DNA of 64,000 bases, taken from Nguyenibacter vanlangensis (GTDB lineage Bacteria > Pseudomonadota > Alphaproteobacteria > Acetobacterales > Acetobacteraceae). The translations under genes were made by a program, and so were the position numbers. Position 1 is the first letter of the stretch, and every line of letters starts with the position of its first letter. The notes beneath the pieces were generated by a model. That model did not search any database. It was not told the DNA's origin and saw only the letters and a program-made list of their open reading frames with translations. The stretch spans positions 4,047,501 through 4,111,500 of the forward strand of contig NZ_CP152276.1 of NCBI RefSeq assembly GCF_038719015.1. Reading direction: 5' to 3'. This document shows positions 1-8,373 of this stretch, piece after piece.

Positions 1-3000
1 ACGGAAGCGCAGCAGGCAGGCCTGGCGGATGGCCTGATGCGGCGTCAGGTCGTGGTCGCGTTCGGCCGCGATGGCGAAATCGATCAGCATGATCGCGTTT
101 TTCTTCACGATGCCGATCAGCAGGATCACCCCGATCATGCCCATCAGCGAGAAATCCTGCCCGAACGCCCACAGCGCCAGCAGCGCGCCCACCCCGGCCG
201 AGGGCAGGGTGGACAGGATGGTCAGCGGATGGACATAGCTTTCATACAGGATGCCCAGCACCATGTAGACCGCCGCCAGCGCCGCCAGGATCAGCAGCGT
301 CTCGCTGCTGGAATTGTTCTTGAACTGCGCCGCATTGCCGGTGAAGGCGCCGTGGATCGAGGCCGGGATCTTCAGTTGCCGTACCGTGTCCTCGACGATC
401 TGCACCGCCTGGCCCAGCGACACGCCGGTCGGCAGGTTGAACGAGACCGTGGTCGCGACCCCCTGGCCCTCATGATTGATGGCCAGCGGAATATGGCCGG
501 CGCTGCTGAGGCTGACGACGCCCAGCGGGACCATGGTCTCGGCGGCGGTGGACACGGCCGAGCCGGTCGAGGCCGAACGGCCGCCGGCCAGCGTGTTGGC
601 GATCTGGTTGCGGAAGGATTGCGCGCTCTGCGCCGTCGCGGCGGTGGCCGCCGCCGGGTCGCCGGCGCGGACGCGGATCGTGTTGGCCTGCGTGCCCCCC
701 TGTGCCGCGCCGCCCGCGACGCTGACCCACACCTGGCGCAGCGAGGCCGGGTTCTGCCAGAAGCGGGGGGCAGCCTCCATCACCACCCGGTACTGGTTCA
801 TGTCGTTGTAGATGACCGAGGCCGCGCGCTGGCCGTAGGCGTCGTACAGCGTGTTGGCGATCAGTTGCGGCGTGATCTGCGTCCGCGCCCCGGCGTCGCG
901 GTCGATCGCGACGTTCATTGCCAGCCCGCCCAGCAGCACGTCGGACGAGACGTCCATCAGTTCCGGCCGGGTCGACAGTGCTGCCACCAGCTTCTGCGTC
1001 CAGGCGTAGAGCGCGGTCGTGTCGTCGCCCTGCAATGTATAGAGATAGGCCGCGTTGCTGGGCCGCGCGCCGATGCGGATGGCGCCGCGCTGCAGCGCAT
1101 AGAAGCGCGCGCCCGTCATGTCGTGCAGGCGATGGTTGAGATTGGCGATGGTGGTCGCGGGCGGATGCGGCCGCTTCGACTTGTCGGTCAGGGCGATGAA
1201 CAGATTGCCCTGGTTCGACGACCCCCTGCCGCCGACGAAGCCCGCCACCCCCGCGACGTCCGGGTCCTTCTGCAGGGCGGCCAGGGTCTGGTTCATCTTC
1301 TGGTTCAGGGCGTGGAAGGAAATCGCCTGGTCGCCCATCAGCCGGCCCAAAAGCACGCCGCTATCCTCGTCGGGGAACAGGCTTTGCGGCATGGTCAGGT
1401 AGATCGCCACCGTCAGGCCCAGCGTTGCCGGCAGGCTGAGCAGCATCGGCGCCCGGTGCGCCAGCGCCCAGTCCAGGCAGCGCCCATAGACGCGCAGCAT
1501 GGCCAGGTGCCCGCGTTCGACCCACCCGGCCAGCCGGCCCGCGCCGCCGCCGGCGTCGTGCAGGGTCAGCCGGGCGCACAGCATCGGGGTCAGGCTGAGC
1601 GACAGGGCCATCGACATGCACAGGGTCACCGACACCGTGACGGCGAATTCGTGGAACAGCCGCCCGGTGATCCCGCCCATCAGCAGGATCGGCAGGAAGA
1701 CGGCGATCAGCGAGACGGTGATCGAGACGACGGTGAACGCGACCTCGCTCGCGCCGCGCAGCGCGGCCTGGAAGGAGGAGAGGCCGGATTCGACGTGGCG
1801 GGTGATGTTTTCCAGCACCACGATGGCGTCATCGACCACGAAGCCGGTCGAGATCGTCAGCGCCATCAGGGACATGTTGTCCAGCGAGAAGCCCAGCAGG
1901 CTGATGACGCCCAGGGTGCCCATGATCGCGGCCGGGATGACGATGGCCGGAATCAGCGTCGCGCGCAGCGTGCCCAGGAACAGCAGCACCGTCAGCACCA
2001 CCAGCAGCGCCGACAGGAACAGGGTCATGCGCGTGTCGGCCAGCGACGCCCGGATGGTCTGCGAGCGGTCCATGAAGGTATGGAGCTGGATCCCCGCCGG
2101 CAGCGTGGCGCGCAGATGCGGCAATTCGGCGTGCAACTGGTCCAGCGCCCGCACGATATTGCCGCCCGCCTGCATGAAGACCATCATGACGATGGCCGGC
2201 TCGCGCCCGAAATAGCCGGCATTGCGTACGTCCTCGACAGAGTCGACGACCTGCGCCACGTCGCTCAGCCGGACCGGCCTGCCGTTGCGATAGGCGATGA
2301 CCAGGTCGCGATAGGCCTGGGCGCTGCGGGCCTGGTCGTTGGTCTGCAGCGTGAAGCGCATGCCGCCCTGGTCAATGAAGCCCTTGGGCGTGTGGGCGTT
2401 GGCCGAGGCCAGGGCGGCGCGGATATCCTCGAACCCGATGCCGAACTTGTACAGCGGCAGCGGATCGATCTCGACGCGCACCGCGGGCAGCGCGCTGCCG
2501 CTGATCTCGACCAGCCCGACGCCCCGGATCTGCGACAGGCGCGGCAGCAGCAGGCTGGAGGCCTTGTCGTACAGCTCGGGCAGGGGGCGGTTGCCGGATG
2601 TCAGCGCCAGCATGATGGCCGGCGGGTCGTTCGGGTTCGCCTTGTAATATTCGGGGTTCTGCCGCAGCGTGGTCGGCAGGTCGGCGCGTGCCGCCTGGAT
2701 CGCGGCCTCGACGTCGCGGGCCGCGCCGTTGATGTCGCGCGACAGGGCGAATTGCAGCGTCAGCCGCACCATCCCCTGGCTGGATTGGGACGTCATCTCC
2801 TCGAGGTCGGCGATCGCGGCCAGATGGCGTTCCAGCGGCTCGGCGACCGAACTGGCGACCTGCTCGGGCGAGCCACCGGGCTGCTGGGCCAGGACCTGGA
2901 TGACGGGGAAGTCGATATTCGGCAGGTCGGCGACCGGCAAAGCGAGATAGCCCAGGACCCCGCCCAGGATGCAGGCCAGGGTCAGCAGCGTGGTCGCCAC

Positions 3001-3033
3001 CGGCCGGCGAATGAACAATCCTGTCACTGTCAT
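1..3033 (-). CDS. RND (HAE-1 family) efflux transporter, C-terminus cut off by window edge
   Basis: Inner-membrane proton-driven exporter; family members work as trimers with a periplasmic adaptor and an outer-membrane channel to expel drugs or other small molecules. From the ATG at 3033, 1,011 codons are visible and the frame is still open at base 1; the family is usually 1,030-1,070 residues, so only the extreme C-terminus is missing. The N-terminus FIRRPVATTLLTLACILGG is the first membrane helix. VVDDAIVVLENITRH near residue 400 carries the paired aspartates of the proton relay, and the second half ends in IGIVKKNAIMLIDFA. No adaptor gene lies upstream in the window, so a partner would have to be downstream, outside it. 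Substrate cannot be told from sequence. No strong ribosome binding site precedes the start. Confidence 0.93.
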   Translation of the reverse strand, partial: MTVTGLFIRRPVATTLLTLACILGGVLGYLALPVADLPNIDFPVIQVLAQQPGGSPEQVASSVAEPLERHLAAIADLEEMTSQSSQGMVRLTLQFALSRDINGAARDVEAAIQAARADLPTTLRQNPEYYKANPNDPPAIMLALTSGNRPLPELYDKASSLLLPRLSQIRGVGLVEISGSALPAVRVEIDPLPLYKFGIGFEDIRAALASANAHTPKGFIDQGGMRFTLQTNDQARSAQAYRDLVIAYRNGRPVRLSDVAQVVDSVEDVRNAGYFGREPAIVMMVFMQAGGNIVRALDQLHAELPHLRATLPAGIQLHTFMDRSQTIRASLADTRMTLFLSALLVVLTVLLFLGTLRATLIPAIVIPAAIMGTLGVISLLGFSLDNMSLMALTISTGFVVDDAIVVLENITRHVESGLSSFQAALRGASEVAFTVVSITVSLIAVFLPILLMGGITGRLFHEFAVTVSVTLCMSMALSLSLTPMLCARLTLHDAGGGAGRLAGWVERGHLAMLRVYGRCLDWALAHRAPMLLSLPATLGLTVAIYLTMPQSLFPDEDSGVLLGRLMGDQAISFHALNQKMNQTLAALQKDPDVAGVAGFVGGRGSSNQGNLFIALTDKSKRPHPPATTIANLNHRLHDMTGARFYALQRGAIRIGARPSNAAYLYTLQGDDTTALYAWTQKLVAALSTRPELMDVSSDVLLGGLAMNVAIDRDAGARTQITPQLIANTLYDAYGQRAASVIYNDMNQYRVVMEAAPRFWQNPASLRQVWVSVAGGAAQGGTQANTIRVRAGDPAAATAATAQSAQSFRNQIANTLAGGRSASTGSAVSTAAETMVPLGVVSLSSAGHIPLAINHEGQGVATTVSFNLPTGVSLGQAVQIVEDTVRQLKIPASIHGAFTGNAAQFKNNSSSETLLILAALAAVYMVLGILYESYVHPLTILSTLPSAGVGALLALWAFGQDFSLMGMIGVILLIGIVKKNAIMLIDFAIAAERDHDLTPHQAIRQACLLRFR

Positions 3034-3290
3034 GTCGGGTATCCGCGTCTCGTCCGAAGGGGCCGGCGATGGGCCGCGATGGGCTGGCGGGGATGCTGCG
3101 CGAATGTCTCTTCCATGCTCCCGTGGCCCATCGCCTTATGTCCGTGACCGCCCTGCCTCCGTCCAGCGCGGATGGGCTAAATTATTCTCAACACTGTCGG
3201 GACGGGCGTGCCGAGGGCGGTTTTCCGCCGGTCTCGCAGCGGGGGGCTGTCCGGCATGGCGCGGGGGCGGGCAAGGCGATAGAAGGGCAC

Positions 3291-3752
3291 ATGGCATCAT
3301 CCGCACCATCACGGACCGGGCTTCCGCCCGGCTGCAGGGCCTCGGGGAGGCGCCGCGCCTCGCGCGGCGGATGGTGGCTGGTGCTGTTCGCCCTGGTGGG
3401 GCGCCTGGCGCTGGGCGGGGCGGGCGTTCCGGCGGACGGCATGGCGTGGCCGCCGGCCGCGTCCGCCGTCCTGGGCGTGCTGTGCGACGCAGCCACGCCC
3501 GGCGGGGGCGCGACCGACGGGTTTGTAACTGGCGCGCCGCACCGGCATGGCCCGCATCGCCTGGCGGCCGACGGCGCGGTGCTGGCCCTGCCGGGCCAGG
3601 ATCTGCCGGACGCGATCCTGCCGGTGCCCATGGTCCTTGCCGGCGGCCTGCCCGGCCCGTCGCGTGGAGGATGGATGCGCCCGCTGTCGCGCGGGCCGCC
3701 CCGCGTGACCCGTACGGCCGCCCATCCCCGAGGGCCGCCGATCCTGTCCTGA
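3291..3752 (+). CDS. small DUF2946-like hypothetical protein
   Basis: A 153-residue protein of unknown function. It has an N-terminal hydrophobic stretch (about residues 27-45, GWWLVLFALVGRLALGGAG), a single Cys-Asp in the middle, a His-rich patch (APHRHGPHR) and a C-terminus ending in two RGPP motifs. This general layout (membrane anchor, Cys/His middle, Arg-Pro-Pro tail) is that of DUF2946 proteins, which commonly sit beside PepSY membrane proteins and metal-linked receptors. It lies 77 bases upstream of the PepSY gene on the same strand and is probably co-transcribed. The start at 3291 is the first ATG giving a membrane anchor near the N-terminus; a longer frame opens upstream. The family call is tentative because no alignment could be run. 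Confidence 0.5.
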   Translation: MASSAPSRTGLPPGCRASGRRRASRGGWWLVLFALVGRLALGGAGVPADGMAWPPAASAVLGVLCDAATPGGGATDGFVTGAPHRHGPHRLAADGAVLALPGQDLPDAILPVPMVLAGGLPGPSRGGWMRPLSRGPPRVTRTAAHPRGPPILS

Positions 3753-3829
3753 CATCACATCGCATCGCCGTCGCTCCTTCCCCGTCTCCGGGGATGGTCC
3801 GTTTCGCATTGCCGTCAGGACATGCCCTT

Positions 3830-5203
3830 ATGATCCGTCTTTTCCGCGCCGGCCCCTGGCCGGATTACCGTACCGTCTGGCGCTGGCATTTCTATGCCGG
3901 GCTGCTGTGCCTGCCCTTCGTCGCATTCCTGTGCCTGACGGGGACGCTCTATCTGTTCAAGCCGCAGATCGAGGCCCGCATCGACCGGGCCTATGACCAT
4001 CTGCCGCCGCCCCCGCCGGGCGTGCAGGCCGCGACGCCGGGGGCGGCGGTCGCGGCCGCGCTGCGCGCCGTACCCCGGGGCCGTTTCCTGGCCTATGAAC
4101 TGCCGTCCTCGCCCCATGCGGCGCTGCGGGTGCTGATCGGGCGGGGCGGGGATGCGGTGCGCGTCTATCTCGACCCCGTCACGCTCGTGGTGCTGAAGCG
4201 CGTGTCGGAGGAGTCGCGGTTCGAGCGGGTGGTCTTCAACCTGCATGGCCAGTTGCTGATGGGCAATGCCGGCTCGATCATCATGGAACTGGTGGCGTCC
4301 TGGACGATCGTGCTGGCGGTGACCGGCCTGTATCTGTGGTGGCCGCGCCGGGGGGCGGGGCAGGGCTGGGGTGGTGTCGTCTATCCGCGGCTGGGCGCGG
4401 GCGGGCGCACGGCCTGGCGCGACGCCCACGCGGTCACCGGCCTGTTCGTCTCGCTGTTCCTGGTGCTGTTCCTGGCCAGCGGCCTGCCCTGGTCCTTCGT
4501 CTGGGGGCATGCGCTGAAGGCGGCCGAGGATCGGCTGGCGCCGATCCTGCCGGTGCCGGGCCCCTCGGTGCCGGACTGGCAGATCGGCCATGTGCCCGCC
4601 CGGGTGGAGATCGCCGGCGGGGCATCCGGCATGGCGGCGATGCCCGGCATGGAGATGGACGGCCCGACGCGCGCGGCCATGCCGGCGGCGGGGTTCGATC
4701 CGGCGGCGCTGGATCGCGTGGCGGCGGCGGCGATGCGGCTGGACCTGCCCGCGCCGGTCCTGGTGACGCCGCCAGCCGGCGTGGGACAGGGCTGGGGCGT
4801 GCGATCCGATACGCAGAACCGTCCGCGCCGGGCCTCGGCCCGGTTTGCGGCCGACGGGCGGATGCTGTCCTTCACCCCGTTCGCGGCCAAGGGACCGGTG
4901 GACCGGATCGTGGCCTATGGCGTGGCGGCGCATGAGGGGCAATTATTCGGCTGGCCGAACCAAATGGCGAACCTGCTGGTCGCCACGGGGCTGCTGACCA
5001 TGAGCGTCGCGGCGACAATCCTGTGGCTGCGCCGCCGGCCGCTCGGCCGGCTGGGGGCCCATCCGCGCCATCCGGAGGGCCGGGTCGGCTGGGGCGGGGT
5101 GCTGCTGGCGCTGGCGCTGTGCCTGCTGCTGCCGGAACTGGCGGCGTCGGTCGCGATCCTGCTGGCGGCGATGGCGGTCGGGCGCCGTTTTCGCCTGGGG
5201 TGA
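3830..5203 (+). CDS. PepSY-associated transmembrane protein (putative metal or flavin/heme-linked reductase)
   Basis: 457 residues with about four strong membrane helices: FYAGLLCLPFVAFLCLTGTL near the N-terminus, IIMELVASWTIVLAVTGLYLWW, VTGLFVSLFLVLFLASGLPW, and MANLLVATGLLTMSVAATIL near the C-terminus. Histidines sit at helix edges (WRWHFYAG, FNLHGQLL, WRDAHAVTG, AAHEGQLFGW), the layout of PepSY-TM proteins; a characterised relative, FoxB of Pseudomonas, reduces ferri-siderophores in the inner membrane. A Met-rich insertion (about residues 264-286, with GMAAMPGMEMDGP) looks like a soft-metal binding patch. Reading the protein as a reductase in metal uptake is inference from the neighbours. 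An alternative in-frame ATG lies at 3794. The gene ends 21 bases before the convergent SCO1 gene. Confidence 0.82.
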   Translation: MIRLFRAGPWPDYRTVWRWHFYAGLLCLPFVAFLCLTGTLYLFKPQIEARIDRAYDHLPPPPPGVQAATPGAAVAAALRAVPRGRFLAYELPSSPHAALRVLIGRGGDAVRVYLDPVTLVVLKRVSEESRFERVVFNLHGQLLMGNAGSIIMELVASWTIVLAVTGLYLWWPRRGAGQGWGGVVYPRLGAGGRTAWRDAHAVTGLFVSLFLVLFLASGLPWSFVWGHALKAAEDRLAPILPVPGPSVPDWQIGHVPARVEIAGGASGMAAMPGMEMDGPTRAAMPAAGFDPAALDRVAAAAMRLDLPAPVLVTPPAGVGQGWGVRSDTQNRPRRASARFAADGRMLSFTPFAAKGPVDRIVAYGVAAHEGQLFGWPNQMANLLVATGLLTMSVAATILWLRRRPLGRLGAHPRHPEGRVGWGGVLLALALCLLLPELAASVAILLAAMAVGRRFRLG

Positions 5204-5224
5204 CGAGTGCCCTGGGATGAGGGA

Positions 5225-5863
5225 TCAGGACGCGGGCGGCAGCAGCCGGCGCAGGCGGGCGGCGATCTCGCCCGCGTCGGCGTCGACCGGGAACAGCGAG
5301 ACCAGCCGGTTGTCCCCGTCCATCAGATACAGCACCGAGCTGTGATCCATCAGGTAGCCGTCCGGCGCCCGGGCGTCCGGATGGCGGCGCGCCATGGCGC
5401 GGAATTCCGCCAGCATATGGTCGATATCCGCCGCATTGCCGGTCAGGCCCACGATCCGGGGCGAAAAGGCGGCGACGTAGCGGTGCAGCGCCGCCGGCGT
5501 GTCACGCTGCGGATCGACCGAGACGAACAGGGGCACGATGTCGTCCTGCCGGGGCCCCAGCCGGGCCAGGGCCGCGGTCACGGTGGACAGGGTCAGCGGA
5601 CAGACATCGACACAGTGGGTATAGCCGAAATAGACCAGCGTGTAGCGGCCGTGGAACGAATCCTGCGACACGATGCGACCCTGGTCGTTCATCAGCACGT
5701 AATCGCCGCCGATCCGGGGCGGTGTGCCGGCGCCGATCGCGGCGCGGTACAGCGCGGCGGCGCCCAGCAGGCATATTCCGGCCAGCGCGACCGCCAGCCC
5801 GGCCCGCCTGTCCCGCGATCCGTTCCGCCTCTTGCTCTTCTGCCTGTCCTGCCGCCGTGTCAT
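5225..5863 (-). CDS. SCO1/SenC/PrrC family copper chaperone
   Basis: 212 residues: an N-terminal membrane anchor (about residues 21-42) followed by a thioredoxin-fold domain facing the periplasm. The copper-binding motif CVDVC is at residues 84-88 in GYTHCVDVCPLT, and the conserved partner histidine is in YLMDHSSVLYL (His174). VSVDPQRDTP is also typical of the family. SCO1 proteins deliver copper to the CuA site of cytochrome oxidase or act as thiol reductants for it. The start was set at the ATG at 5863; the frame is open a further 36 bases to an ATG at 5899. It lies downstream of a small membrane protein gene and beside PepSY and FTR1 genes, so a wider copper/iron handling role is possible. 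Confidence 0.92.
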   Translation of the reverse strand: MTRRQDRQKSKRRNGSRDRRAGLAVALAGICLLGAAALYRAAIGAGTPPRIGGDYVLMNDQGRIVSQDSFHGRYTLVYFGYTHCVDVCPLTLSTVTAALARLGPRQDDIVPLFVSVDPQRDTPAALHRYVAAFSPRIVGLTGNAADIDHMLAEFRAMARRHPDARAPDGYLMDHSSVLYLMDGDNRLVSLFPVDADAGEIAARLRRLLPPAS

Positions 5864-5914
5864 GGCCCGATTATAGGCGCCTGGCCGCCCGGAGCCCAAT
5901 AGCGGGGCCGGCGG

Positions 5915-6433
5915 TCAGCGCAGAAAGACCTTCGGCACGCCCTCGCTGTTCAGGCAGGACATCACGATCACGCCGCTCCACAGCAGCAGCGACAGGCCGG
6001 CGGCGGCGCGCGCGCGCAGCATGCCGGCCGGGCCGCCGCCCAGCGCCGGCATATAGACCCGGCGGTGGCAGAAGGCGGCCAGCGCCAGCGCCAGCGCGAT
6101 CAGCAGCAGCTTGGGCGTCAGATAGCCCCGGCTGCCGATATGCACCGGGTCGTAGAAAAACAGCGCCACGCCGCTGAGCATCGCCACGGCGAACAGCGTG
6201 TGCAGCCAGGGCACGATCAGCCGGGTGATCGCGGCCAGCGCGGCATGGCCGTTGCGGCGGAACAAAGCGGCGCCGAAGATCATGTCGATGCCGAAGAAGC
6301 CCGACATGCTGATGATGTGAACGATCCGGACCAGGTAGTGAACCGGCTGCATCCAGTAATGGTACATCCGGCTGTCGAGTGCGATCAGCACGGCATAGGG
6401 CAGGCGCATGAACGCGAAAGGATGGGACATCAT
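5915..6433 (-). CDS. four-helix membrane protein, CopD-like
   Basis: 172 residues, mostly membrane helices: roughly YLVRIVHIISMSGFFGIDMI, LHTLFAVAMLSGVALFFY, LTPKLLLIALALALAAFC and AAAGLSLLLWSGVIVMSCLN. A His in the first helix (VRIVHI), another in WLHTLF, and HYW near the start resemble the small CopD-type or DUF2214-like membrane proteins found with copper genes, but the family cannot be fixed without a profile search. Two adjacent ATGs (6433, 6430) can start it. The stop is 51 bases upstream of the SCO1 start on the same strand, so the two probably form one transcript, divergent from the iron-uptake operon that starts at 6533. Confidence 0.7.
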   Translation of the reverse strand: MMSHPFAFMRLPYAVLIALDSRMYHYWMQPVHYLVRIVHIISMSGFFGIDMIFGAALFRRNGHAALAAITRLIVPWLHTLFAVAMLSGVALFFYDPVHIGSRGYLTPKLLLIALALALAAFCHRRVYMPALGGGPAGMLRARAAAGLSLLLWSGVIVMSCLNSEGVPKVFLR

Positions 6434-6483
6434 GGGTTTCCGCAGCGGCGAACGCGTCACCGCATAGCACGTCAAGTTGACAG

Positions 6484-6504
6484 TGCGAACCAGTCGCATT
6501 AGCA
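6484..6504. promoter_or_regulatory. candidate Fur-type operator between divergent metal-uptake genes
   Basis: A 21-base imperfect palindrome. Read on the minus strand it begins TGCTAATGCG and ends CTGGTTCGCA; the outer bases TGC.AA...TT.GCA are symmetric. This resembles the TGC-n-AAT/ATT-n-GCA form of Fur sites in alphaproteobacteria. It sits 50 bases upstream of the membrane protein start at 6433 and 29 bases upstream of the cupredoxin start at 6533, the right place to control both operons. The match is by eye, and no binding-site matrix was scored. Confidence 0.5.
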
Positions 6505-6532
6505 GCGAAGCACGATTCTGCTGGATCCGCCC

Positions 6533-6958
6533 ATGCGTGCCGCGCCTTTCTTCCGTCCGCGCCTCTCTTTCGCCCCGGCGCGCCGCGCCCGCGGCCCGAT
6601 GGCCGCCATGCGCCTGATCCTGGCGGCGGGCGCGGCGGGCATGGTCCTGTCCCCGGCCGCCGCCCTGGCGCAGGACCCGGTGCATCTGGTCGTGAAGAAC
6701 CATCATTTCAGCCCGGACCATGTGACCGTCCCGGCCGGCCAGCGCTTCCTGATGACGCTGACCAACCAGGACGACACGGTGGACGAATTCGAGAGCTATG
6801 ACATGAAGTTCGAGAAGATCGTCGTGCAGGGCGGCACGATCACCGTCCATGCCGGGCCGCTGCATCCCGGCACCTATAAATTCTTCGACGATTATCACCC
6901 CGACCTGGCCACGGGCACGGTGACCGCGGACGGCGCGGCGCAGGAAGGAACGCACTGA
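6533..6958 (+). CDS. periplasmic cupredoxin-like protein of the iron-uptake operon (FtrB/EfeO-N-like)
   Basis: 141 residues: a signal peptide (hydrophobic core LILAAGAAGMVLSPAAALA, cleavage likely before QDPVHL) and one cupredoxin domain (VKNHHFSPDHVTVPAGQRF, LTNQDDTVDEFESYDM, GTYKFFDDYHPD). The Cys-x(n)-His-x(n)-Met copper loop of blue copper proteins is not present; this is also true of the cupredoxin-like domains that accompany FTR1 permeases and bind or oxidise Fe(II). It is the first gene of a three-gene operon, with only one base between its stop and the FTR1 start. Internal ATGs at 6599 and 6608 would give a more standard signal peptide and could be the true start. Confidence 0.85.
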   Translation: MRAAPFFRPRLSFAPARRARGPMAAMRLILAAGAAGMVLSPAAALAQDPVHLVVKNHHFSPDHVTVPAGQRFLMTLTNQDDTVDEFESYDMKFEKIVVQGGTITVHAGPLHPGTYKFFDDYHPDLATGTVTADGAAQEGTH

Positions 6959-6959
6959 G

Positions 6960-7781
6960 ATGCTGGGCAGTCTGCTGATCGTCTTTCGCGAGGTGATGGA
7001 AGCCGGGCTGATCGTCGGCATCGTGCTGGCCGCCACGCGTGGCATTGCCGGGCGCGGCCTGTGGGTCGCCGGCGGGATCGGGGCCGGGGTGCTGGGGGCG
7101 GCGATCGTCGCGCTGTTCGCCGGGGCGCTGTCGCAGGCGCTGTCGGGCAACGGGCAGGACGTGTTTTCGGCGGCGATCCTGTGCCTGGCGGTCGTCATGC
7201 TGGGCTGGCACACGGTGTGGATGGCCCGGCATGGCCGCGAACTGGCGCGGGACATGCGGGACATGGGCGACGCGGTGGCCAGCGGGGCACGTTCGCTGCC
7301 CGCTCTGGCCGTGGTGGTGGCCGTCGCCGTGCTGCGCGAGGGGGTCGAGGTCGTGCTGTTCCTGTACGGGATCGCGGTTTCGACCGGGTCGGGCCCGGCA
7401 GCCATGCTGGGCGGCGGCCTGCTGGGGGTGGCGGCCGGCGGTGCGCTGTCCTGGGCGCTGTATCGCGGCCTGGTGGTGATCCCGATGCGGCATCTGTTTA
7501 CCGTCACCGGGCTGCTGGTCGCGGTGCTGGCGGCGGGTATGGCCAGCCAGGCGGCGGCCCTGCTGGCCAATGACGACCTGATCCCGGCCCTGGGCTATGA
7601 GATCTGGGACTCGTCCTGGCTGCTGTCCGATGGCAGCATGGCGGGACGGGCGGCCAAGGCGCTGACCGGCTATTCCGACCGTCCCACCGGCGTGCAACTG
7701 GTGGCCTGGGCGGTGACGCTGCTGGTGCTGCTGGTGGCCGGCTACCGGGTCGGCCGCCGCCCCGTCCGTGCCGATGCTTAA
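6960..7781 (+). CDS. FTR1-family iron permease
   Basis: 273-residue inner-membrane permease with about seven helices that imports iron, usually after oxidation of Fe(II) by partner proteins. Both signature motifs are present: REVME at residues 10-14 and REGVE at residues 126-130, the REXXE pairs that bind iron during transport in the yeast Ftr1 and bacterial EfeU/FtrC relatives. It is preceded by the cupredoxin gene and followed by a P19-type protein, the composition of FtrABC systems. No polyferredoxin (FtrD) gene follows. The stop codon lies 22 bases before the preferred P19 start. Confidence 0.95.
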   Translation: MLGSLLIVFREVMEAGLIVGIVLAATRGIAGRGLWVAGGIGAGVLGAAIVALFAGALSQALSGNGQDVFSAAILCLAVVMLGWHTVWMARHGRELARDMRDMGDAVASGARSLPALAVVVAVAVLREGVEVVLFLYGIAVSTGSGPAAMLGGGLLGVAAGGALSWALYRGLVVIPMRHLFTVTGLLVAVLAAGMASQAAALLANDDLIPALGYEIWDSSWLLSDGSMAGRAAKALTGYSDRPTGVQLVAWAVTLLVLLVAGYRVGRRPVRADA

Positions 7782-7803
7782 CCTGATCAGGAAGAAAAAA
7801 ACG

Positions 7804-8331
7804 ATGATGGTCCGGAATCTTGCCGCCTTCCTGCTCGCCGTGCCGCTGGGGGGCGTGCTGAGGGCCGCGCCCGCGCTGGCGCGGGAATATCCGATCGGCG
7901 GCCCGGTCTATGCCCATGACATGGAGATCGCCGCCAATTACCTGGTGGGGGTCGAGGTCGCGCCGATGATGGCGGGCATGCCGACCGGCCCCGGGTCCAT
8001 CCATCTGGAAACCGACATCCATGCCACCGCCGACAATGTCTGGGGCTTTCCGGACGGGGCCTGGGTGCCGTACCTGACGATCACCTACAGGCTGACCCGC
8101 GCCGGCAGCCCCTGGACGGCAACGGGCACGCTGCACGCCATGACCGCCAAGGACGGCCCGCATTACGCGGACAATGTCCGCATGGACGGGCCGGGGACCT
8201 ATACGGTGGAATTCCGCTATGGCGCGCCCGAGGCGAACGGTTTCATGCACCATGTGGACAAGGAGACGGGCACGCCGGGCTTCTGGGCCCCGTTCGGCGA
8301 ATCCTTCACCTTCGCCTATCCGCAGAAATAA
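7804..8331 (+). CDS. P19/Tp34-type periplasmic iron-uptake protein (FtrA-like)
   Basis: 175 residues with a signal peptide (VRNLAAFLLAVPLGGVLRAA, cleavage near ALA-REYP) and a P19-type beta-sandwich. P19 proteins bind copper and iron at a dimer interface and feed FTR1-type permeases. The metal-ligand regions are visible: EYPIGGPVYAHDMEIAANYL, the Met cluster APMMAGMP, and HLETDIHA. A longer start at 7768 overlapping the permease gene is possible, but AGGAAG at 7789-7794 is well spaced for the ATG at 7804. Third gene of the operon; bluB follows 42 bases downstream on the same strand. Confidence 0.9.
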   Translation: MMVRNLAAFLLAVPLGGVLRAAPALAREYPIGGPVYAHDMEIAANYLVGVEVAPMMAGMPTGPGSIHLETDIHATADNVWGFPDGAWVPYLTITYRLTRAGSPWTATGTLHAMTAKDGPHYADNVRMDGPGTYTVEFRYGAPEANGFMHHVDKETGTPGFWAPFGESFTFAYPQK

Positions 8332-8373
8332 ATTCGGGCAGGACACCAGGGGGTGTCGGACGATGGCCCTGTG

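Noticed and set aside
37..3147. 1,036-codon open frame on the plus strand
   Set aside because: Antisense shadow of the RND exporter: Arg/Gln/His-rich composition, no domain, and the opposite strand gives a full RND protein.
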